From positions 1 to 9,256 of the forward strand of contig JASFWK010000086.1 in NCBI GenBank assembly GCA_050049355.1: DNA of 9,256 bases, written 5' to 3'. The translations under genes and the position numbers were made by a program. The stretch is from JASFWK01 sp050049355 (lineage in GTDB: Bacteria > Chloroflexota > Anaerolineae > B4-G1 > DUEL01). Shown piece after piece: positions 5,211 through 9,256 of this stretch; the first letter of the stretch is position 1; the number at the start of each line of letters is the position of its first letter. The notes beneath the pieces are model-generated. The model searched no databases. It was not told where the DNA came from and saw only the letters and a program-made list of their open reading frames with translations.

Positions 5211-6719
5211 ATGGAACTGAGCAATCTAGAACGCCAGCGGCTGGAGAAACTTGAGCGGCTGCAGTCGGAGGGGCTGGATCCCTATCCTCCACGAGCCGAG
5301 CGAACCCACTCCGCCGCCCAGGCCATCGCTGCCTACGAGGCTGGGGGCGAGGGACTTGAGGTCACCGTCACCGGGCGACTTCGCAGTATCCGCGTGATGG
5401 GGAAAGCCTCCTTCGCCCACGTGGAAGACGAGAGCGGCAAGATCCAACTCCTCCTCCGAGTCAACGACCTGGGCGAGGAGTCCTACGAGAGGTTCAAGCG
5501 CGACTTCGACCTGGGCGACTTTGTAGAGGCAACGGGCAAACTGATGCGCACCCGCACCGGCGAGATCACCATCCAAGCAGACCATTTGCGCATGCTGGCA
5601 AAGGCACTTACCCCTCTGCCCTGGGGAAAGGAACAGCGCACGGAAGATGAGGTAGTCCGCTATTCCGCCCTCAGCGATGTGGAGGAGCGGTATCGACAGC
5701 GGTACGCCGACCTCGCCGTCTATCCCCGAGCGCGCGAGATCTTCCGCATCCGGACGCGTACCATCGCTGCCATTCGCCGCTTCCTGAACGAGCGAGGGTT
5801 CCTGGAGGTAGAGACCCCCGTCCTCCAGCCTATCTACGGCGGCGCTGCGGCTCGCCCGTTCATCACGCACCACAATCAACTCCATGAGGATCTCTACCTG
5901 CGCATCTCTTTCGAACTCTATCTGAAGCGCCTCCTGGTTGGCGGCTACGAGCGGGTCTATGAGATCGGCAAGGACTTCCGCAATGAGGGAGTCTCCCACA
6001 AGCATAACACCGAGTTCACCATGCTCGAGTTCTACGCGGCCTACCTAGACTACCGGGACGTGATGGATCTGTGCGAGGAGATGGTCGCCACGGTGGCTGA
6101 GGAAGTTCTGGGGACGACGACCGTCACCTATCAGGATCATACCATTGACCTGAGCCCTCCGTGGCGGAGAGTAACCCTCAGAGAGATCATCTTGGAGGCC
6201 AGCGGGATTGACTACGTCGAGCATCCCAACGCCGAGGAGCTGGCAAAGGCGATGCGGGCCATTGGACGCCAGCCGGAGCCTGACGCCAGCTGGGGGAAGC
6301 TGATCGACAACAGCCTCTTGGGCAGCATGGTCGAGCCGATGTCGATCCAGCCCATCATCGTCCACGATTACCCGCGAGAGATCTCTCCCCTGGCGAAGGC
6401 CAAGCCGGATGATCCGACCCACGTCGAGCGGTTCGAATTCTTCATCGGCGGGATGGAAGTGGGGAATGCCTTCACGGAACTGAACGATCCGCTGGATCAG
6501 GAGCAGCGCTTCCTGGAGATGGGTCGATTGTATGAGCCAGACGACGAGGAGGCCCACCCGATGGACGAGGACTACATACGGGCCATGATGTACGGCATGC
6601 CACCGAACGGGGGGTTCGGGATGGGGATAGATCGGCTGGTGATGCTGCTCACCAACCAAGCCTCCATCCGCGACGTGATTCTCTACCCACACCTGAGACC
6701 AAAGGAAAGCACCGAGTAA
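5211..6719 (+). CDS. lysS: Lysyl-tRNA synthetase, class II
   Basis: A 502-residue class II LysRS that charges tRNA-Lys with lysine using ATP in the cytoplasm. The N-terminal anticodon-binding OB domain covers about residues 48-145, with EVTVTGRLRSIRVMGKASF and QLLLRVNDLGEESYERFKRD. The catalytic domain follows: ETPVLQPIYGGAAARPF and THHNQLHEDLYLRIS near motif 1, motif 2 FRNEG starting at Phe256 followed by HNTEFTMLEFYAAY, FEFFIGGMEVGNAFTELND, and motif 3 FGMGIDRLVMLLTN with Arg475. Length and motifs match bacterial enzymes, and no key residue is missing. It sits 73 bases after greA behind a terminator and 26 bases before serS, so lysS and serS are very likely cotranscribed. No T-box leader is seen. 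Confidence 0.97.
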   Translation: MELSNLERQRLEKLERLQSEGLDPYPPRAERTHSAAQAIAAYEAGGEGLEVTVTGRLRSIRVMGKASFAHVEDESGKIQLLLRVNDLGEESYERFKRDFDLGDFVEATGKLMRTRTGEITIQADHLRMLAKALTPLPWGKEQRTEDEVVRYSALSDVEERYRQRYADLAVYPRAREIFRIRTRTIAAIRRFLNERGFLEVETPVLQPIYGGAAARPFITHHNQLHEDLYLRISFELYLKRLLVGGYERVYEIGKDFRNEGVSHKHNTEFTMLEFYAAYLDYRDVMDLCEEMVATVAEEVLGTTTVTYQDHTIDLSPPWRRVTLREIILEASGIDYVEHPNAEELAKAMRAIGRQPEPDASWGKLIDNSLLGSMVEPMSIQPIIVHDYPREISPLAKAKPDDPTHVERFEFFIGGMEVGNAFTELNDPLDQEQRFLEMGRLYEPDDEEAHPMDEDYIRAMMYGMPPNGGFGMGIDRLVMLLTNQASIRDVILYPHLRPKESTE

Positions 6720-6745
6720 AACCGAGGGGAGCGGGGAGCAAAGAG

Positions 6746-8017
6746 ATGCTCGACATCAGACGCGTACGTGACGAACCCGAAGCGGTGAAGGCAGCGCTGG
6801 GCACGCGAAATGCTGAGGCCGAGGTGATCGACCAACTGCTGACGGTCGACAGGCGTTGGCGGGAAGTACTGACCGAGCTGGAGGAGCTCCGCGCCAAGCG
6901 CAATCGGGTCTCCAAGGAGATCGGCCGGATGAACGACCCGGCCGACCGCGAACCCTTGATCGCCCAGATGCGGGTCGTGGCCGATCAAATCTCCGAACTG
7001 GAGGACGAACTGCGCCAGGTGGAGACCCACCGCGAGGACTTGCTGCTTTCCATCCCCAATCTGCCGCACCGATCGGTGCCAGTGGGGCCGGATGAATCCC
7101 ACAACCCGGTCGTCCAGGAGTGGGGCGAGCTCCCCAAGTTAGATTTCGAACCAGTTCCTCACTGGATCCTGGGGCCGGAATTGGGCATCGTGGACTTCGA
7201 GCGGGGCGTGAAGCTCGCTGGCAGCCGCTTCTACGTCCTTCTGAAGGCAGGAGCACTGCTCGAGCGCGCGCTGATCGCCTGGATGCTGGACATCCACGTG
7301 CGCGAGCACGGGTATACGGAAGCATACTTGCCCTTCGTCGTCAAGGAAGAGGTTCTTCTGGGGGCGGGACAGCTGCCCAAGTTCGAGGACAACCTCTACC
7401 ACGATGTCGAGGACGATATCTGGCTGGTGCCAACGGCGGAGGTGCCGCTGACGAACCTTCATCGAGAGGAGATCCTCCCGCCGGATGCTCTCCCCCTGCG
7501 CTACGTGGCTTATACCCCCTGCTTCCGTCGGGAGAAGATGAGCGCCGGGCGGGACGTGCGAGGCATCAAGCGCGGCCACCAGTTCGACAAGGTGGAGATG
7601 TACCAGTTCACCACGCCGGAGGTTAGCTACGAAGCGCTGGAAGAGATGCTGGAGCACGCGCTGGTCATCTGCCGACGGTTGGAGATCCCTCACCGCGTCA
7701 GGGAGATCTGCACCGGCGACCTAGGCTTCACCGTTGCCAAGACCTACGACATCGAGATGTGGGCACCAGGCTGCGAAGAATGGCTTGAGGTCAGCTCCCT
7801 CAGCAACTGCGAGGACTTTCAGGCCCGGCGTGCCAACGTTCGATTCCGGCCGGAGAGGGGAGCGAAGCCTCACTTCGTCCACACCCTGAACGGCTCGGGC
7901 CTGGCGCTGCCGCGGGTGATGATCGCCATATTGGAGAGCTATCAGCGCGCTGACGGCTCGGTCGTTGTGCCGGAGGTGCTGCGCGCGTGGACCGGAGGAC
8001 TTGAGGTCATCACCTGA
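6746..8017 (+). CDS. serS: Seryl-tRNA synthetase
   Basis: A 423-residue class II SerRS that attaches serine to tRNA-Ser and also supplies serine on tRNA-Sec where that exists. Residues about 30-105 form the long antiparallel coiled-coil arm that grips the variable arm of tRNA-Ser, ending in IPNLPHRSVPVGPDESHNP. The catalytic domain shows the TAEVPL motif at 230-235, motif 2 with CFRREKMSAGRDVRG (Phe260, Arg261) followed by HQFDKVEM, LEVSSLSNCEDFQARRANVR, motif 3 LNGSGLALPRVMIAILESYQ, and the VPEVLR tail. Motif 2 has FRREKMSAGRD where E. coli-like enzymes have FRSEAGSAGRD, a lineage variant. GGGGAG lies about ten bases before ATG 6746. It ends 55 bases from the convergent def gene, with no convincing terminator between them. 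Confidence 0.97.
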   Translation: MLDIRRVRDEPEAVKAALGTRNAEAEVIDQLLTVDRRWREVLTELEELRAKRNRVSKEIGRMNDPADREPLIAQMRVVADQISELEDELRQVETHREDLLLSIPNLPHRSVPVGPDESHNPVVQEWGELPKLDFEPVPHWILGPELGIVDFERGVKLAGSRFYVLLKAGALLERALIAWMLDIHVREHGYTEAYLPFVVKEEVLLGAGQLPKFEDNLYHDVEDDIWLVPTAEVPLTNLHREEILPPDALPLRYVAYTPCFRREKMSAGRDVRGIKRGHQFDKVEMYQFTTPEVSYEALEEMLEHALVICRRLEIPHRVREICTGDLGFTVAKTYDIEMWAPGCEEWLEVSSLSNCEDFQARRANVRFRPERGAKPHFVHTLNGSGLALPRVMIAILESYQRADGSVVVPEVLRAWTGGLEVIT

Positions 8018-8072
8018 GCATCCACCACCTCTGTCCCTGCGACAAGAATCGAATCGCCCGCAGGTACAAGCT

Positions 8073-8630
8073 CTACTCCAGCAATCCCCTGGGCTCTCCC
8101 GCGCCTCTGCGGGCCGCCTCTTCGGCCTCAATCGCCTCCTCCATCCCCTCTTCAACTTCCCAGACCTCAGTGGCACGATCGAGAAAGAGGAGGCCTTCAA
8201 GGTGGTCGATCTCGTGCTGTAGGACGCGGGCCAGATATCCTTCTGCCTTCACACGCACCTTCTTGCCCCTCAAGTCCAACCCCTTCACAGTGACCGAATG
8301 ATGACGCTCTACCTCCCCTACCCAGCCGGGAACGGAAAGGCAGCCTTCGATTCCTTCCTCCATCTCATCGGATGCGCGAGCCAACTCCGGGTTGATGAGG
8401 GCCAAAGAGATGCTCGCGTTGGGGTCCTCTAGATCCTCAGGAATCTCGATAACGATGACGCGCAAGGGCACCTCTACCTGCACTGCAGCCAGCCCCACAC
8501 CCTGCCCCTCGCGCATCGTCTCAAGCATGTCCTGGACCAGTTGCCTGATCTCGTCCGTGACGCGCGGGACTCGGCGGGACTTGTCGCGCAGGATTGGGTT
8601 TTCCGAGAATATAATGGTACGCACTGCCAT
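8073..8630 (-). CDS. def: Peptide deformylase
   Basis: A 185-residue metalloprotease that removes the formyl group from the N-terminal methionine of new proteins. All three family motifs are intact: motif I GVGLAAVQ at 44-51, motif II EGCLS with metal ligand Cys97, and motif III QHEIDH with His139 and His143 as ligands and Glu140 as catalytic base. Residues about 150-185 form an acidic, charged tail (EVEEGMEEAIEAEEAAR) after the core, longer than in E. coli-type enzymes. Its ATG overlaps the TGA of the upstream PH-domain gene in TGATG, which predicts translational coupling. It appears to be the last gene of its operon and converges on serS. Confidence 0.96.
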   Translation of the reverse strand: MAVRTIIFSENPILRDKSRRVPRVTDEIRQLVQDMLETMREGQGVGLAAVQVEVPLRVIVIEIPEDLEDPNASISLALINPELARASDEMEEGIEGCLSVPGWVGEVERHHSVTVKGLDLRGKKVRVKAEGYLARVLQHEIDHLEGLLFLDRATEVWEVEEGMEEAIEAEEAARRGAGEPRGLLE

Positions 8631-9256
8631 CAGTCAGACTCCTTCGATCCCTCGTCCGATGGAGTTCCGCTGCGCCGCATCTCGTCGTAGGCGCTCAACC
8701 AATCCAGCAGTTCCGCCCGCTGCCGCTCCGCCTGCCGTTCCCGCTGGCGCTGCCTCGAAGCTTCGATGTGGGAGAAGATCTCAGACTGCACCCTCTGCGG
8801 CTGGCTCACCTTGCGGAGGTGGAAAGTGCCCGCGGGAGCAGCCGTCTCCACGATCACGTCTCCGTATCTCAGGAATCTCCCCAAGAAGGACTGCTCCGAC
8901 CGCACGTTGGTGATCTGCTCCAGGTGCGCCTCCCGCCGCTCTTCCCGCAGGTAGAAGGGCAGCCTCTCCACGTGGATCAGCCTGGTTGCGGTCACGCGGT
9001 AGAAGTCGTTCTGCCAGTCCTCAAAATGCCACAGAACCCAAGGAACCAGGAGGAGCGTAGCCCCAACGTACGCGGCAAAGACCGACACCCAGAACCCCGG
9101 CTGCCCCCCCATCTCGGCCACTGCAATGTAGACCAAGACAAGAATCGTGACAACGGCAAAAGCGACCACCGGCAAACCCACCAGTCGGATCAGCGCGACC
9201 CAATGCTTCCGCCAGGTTACGGTTTCTCCTTCGCGGTGCCAGGAACGCGGCAGGAA
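8630..9256 (-). CDS. Membrane protein with bacterial PH domain (5' end outside window)
   Basis: The frame is open from the window edge to TGA at 8632-8630, 208 codons, with no stop before base 9256. The GTG at 9181 is therefore unlikely to be the true start, because 25 more in-frame codons (FLPRSWHREGETVTWRKHW and on) read as protein. Two hydrophobic helices are visible, LPVVAFAVVTILVLVYIAV and GFWVSVFAAYVGATLLLVPW, followed by a bPH2/YdbS-like domain with YRVTATRLIHVERLPFYLRE, HLEQITNVRSEQSFLGRFL and YGDVIVETAAPAGTF. The C-terminus is a charged, Arg/Glu/Gln-rich likely helix (RQRQRERQAERQRAELLDWL). The domain family is common in bacterial membranes and its function is mostly unknown. Translational coupling to def is striking, but no functional link is established. 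Confidence 0.8.
   Translation of the reverse strand, partial: FLPRSWHREGETVTWRKHWVALIRLVGLPVVAFAVVTILVLVYIAVAEMGGQPGFWVSVFAAYVGATLLLVPWVLWHFEDWQNDFYRVTATRLIHVERLPFYLREERREAHLEQITNVRSEQSFLGRFLRYGDVIVETAAPAGTFHLRKVSQPQRVQSEIFSHIEASRQRQRERQAERQRAELLDWLSAYDEMRRSGTPSDEGSKESD

Noticed and set aside
8036..8064. Hairpin CCTGCG/CGCAGG between serS and def as a bidirectional terminator
   Set aside because: The loop is 17 bases and there is no T-run on either strand.

Overview
This is a GC-rich bacterial window with tightly packed genes, mostly core translation and transcription functions plus acyl-CoA metabolism. The mix (a 700-residue fused ADP-forming acyl-CoA synthetase, a GreA-LysRS-SerRS run, a SerRS motif 2 of the FRREKMSAGRD type, and a membrane PH-domain protein coupled to peptide deformylase) would fit a member of the Chloroflexota, perhaps Anaerolineae-like. 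That placement is inference from gene style, not from a search.

Left part, minus strand. Positions 638 to 1 hold the start of a beta subunit of the GctB/IpdB class I CoA-transferase family, which runs off the window. It lacks the catalytic glutamate of true CoA-transferases. Between it and the next gene lies a 289-base interval with a good promoter. The predicted transcript starts exactly at the first base of two back-to-back helices, and further on it has two competing hairpins just before the start codon. Positions 1782 to 928 encode a two-domain GNAT acetyltransferase whose promoter predicts an almost leaderless mRNA.

Middle. About 600 bases (1783-2388) separate the divergent GNAT and acyl-CoA synthetase genes. 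They contain a small, probably broken coding remnant (minus, 2129-1900) and a near-consensus plus-strand promoter with a perfect inverted repeat just past its start site. The synthetase (2389-4488) couples acyl-CoA cleavage to ATP synthesis and keeps both of its phospho-histidines.

Right part. The greA promoter overlaps the stop codon of the synthetase gene and is followed at once by a perfect 24-base palindrome ending in TTTT. greA (4670-5137) is followed by an intrinsic terminator, then lysS (5211-6719) and serS (6746-8017) in close succession. From the other side come the 3' part of a PH-domain membrane protein gene (9256-8630) and def (8630-8073), overlapping by one base and converging on serS. 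Four predicted promoters in the window share a GCTAnAnT core, three of them with an extended -10 TG. No CRISPR array, IS element, prophage or tRNA gene was seen. The most unusual part is the structured leader of the GctB-like gene, not a novel protein system.
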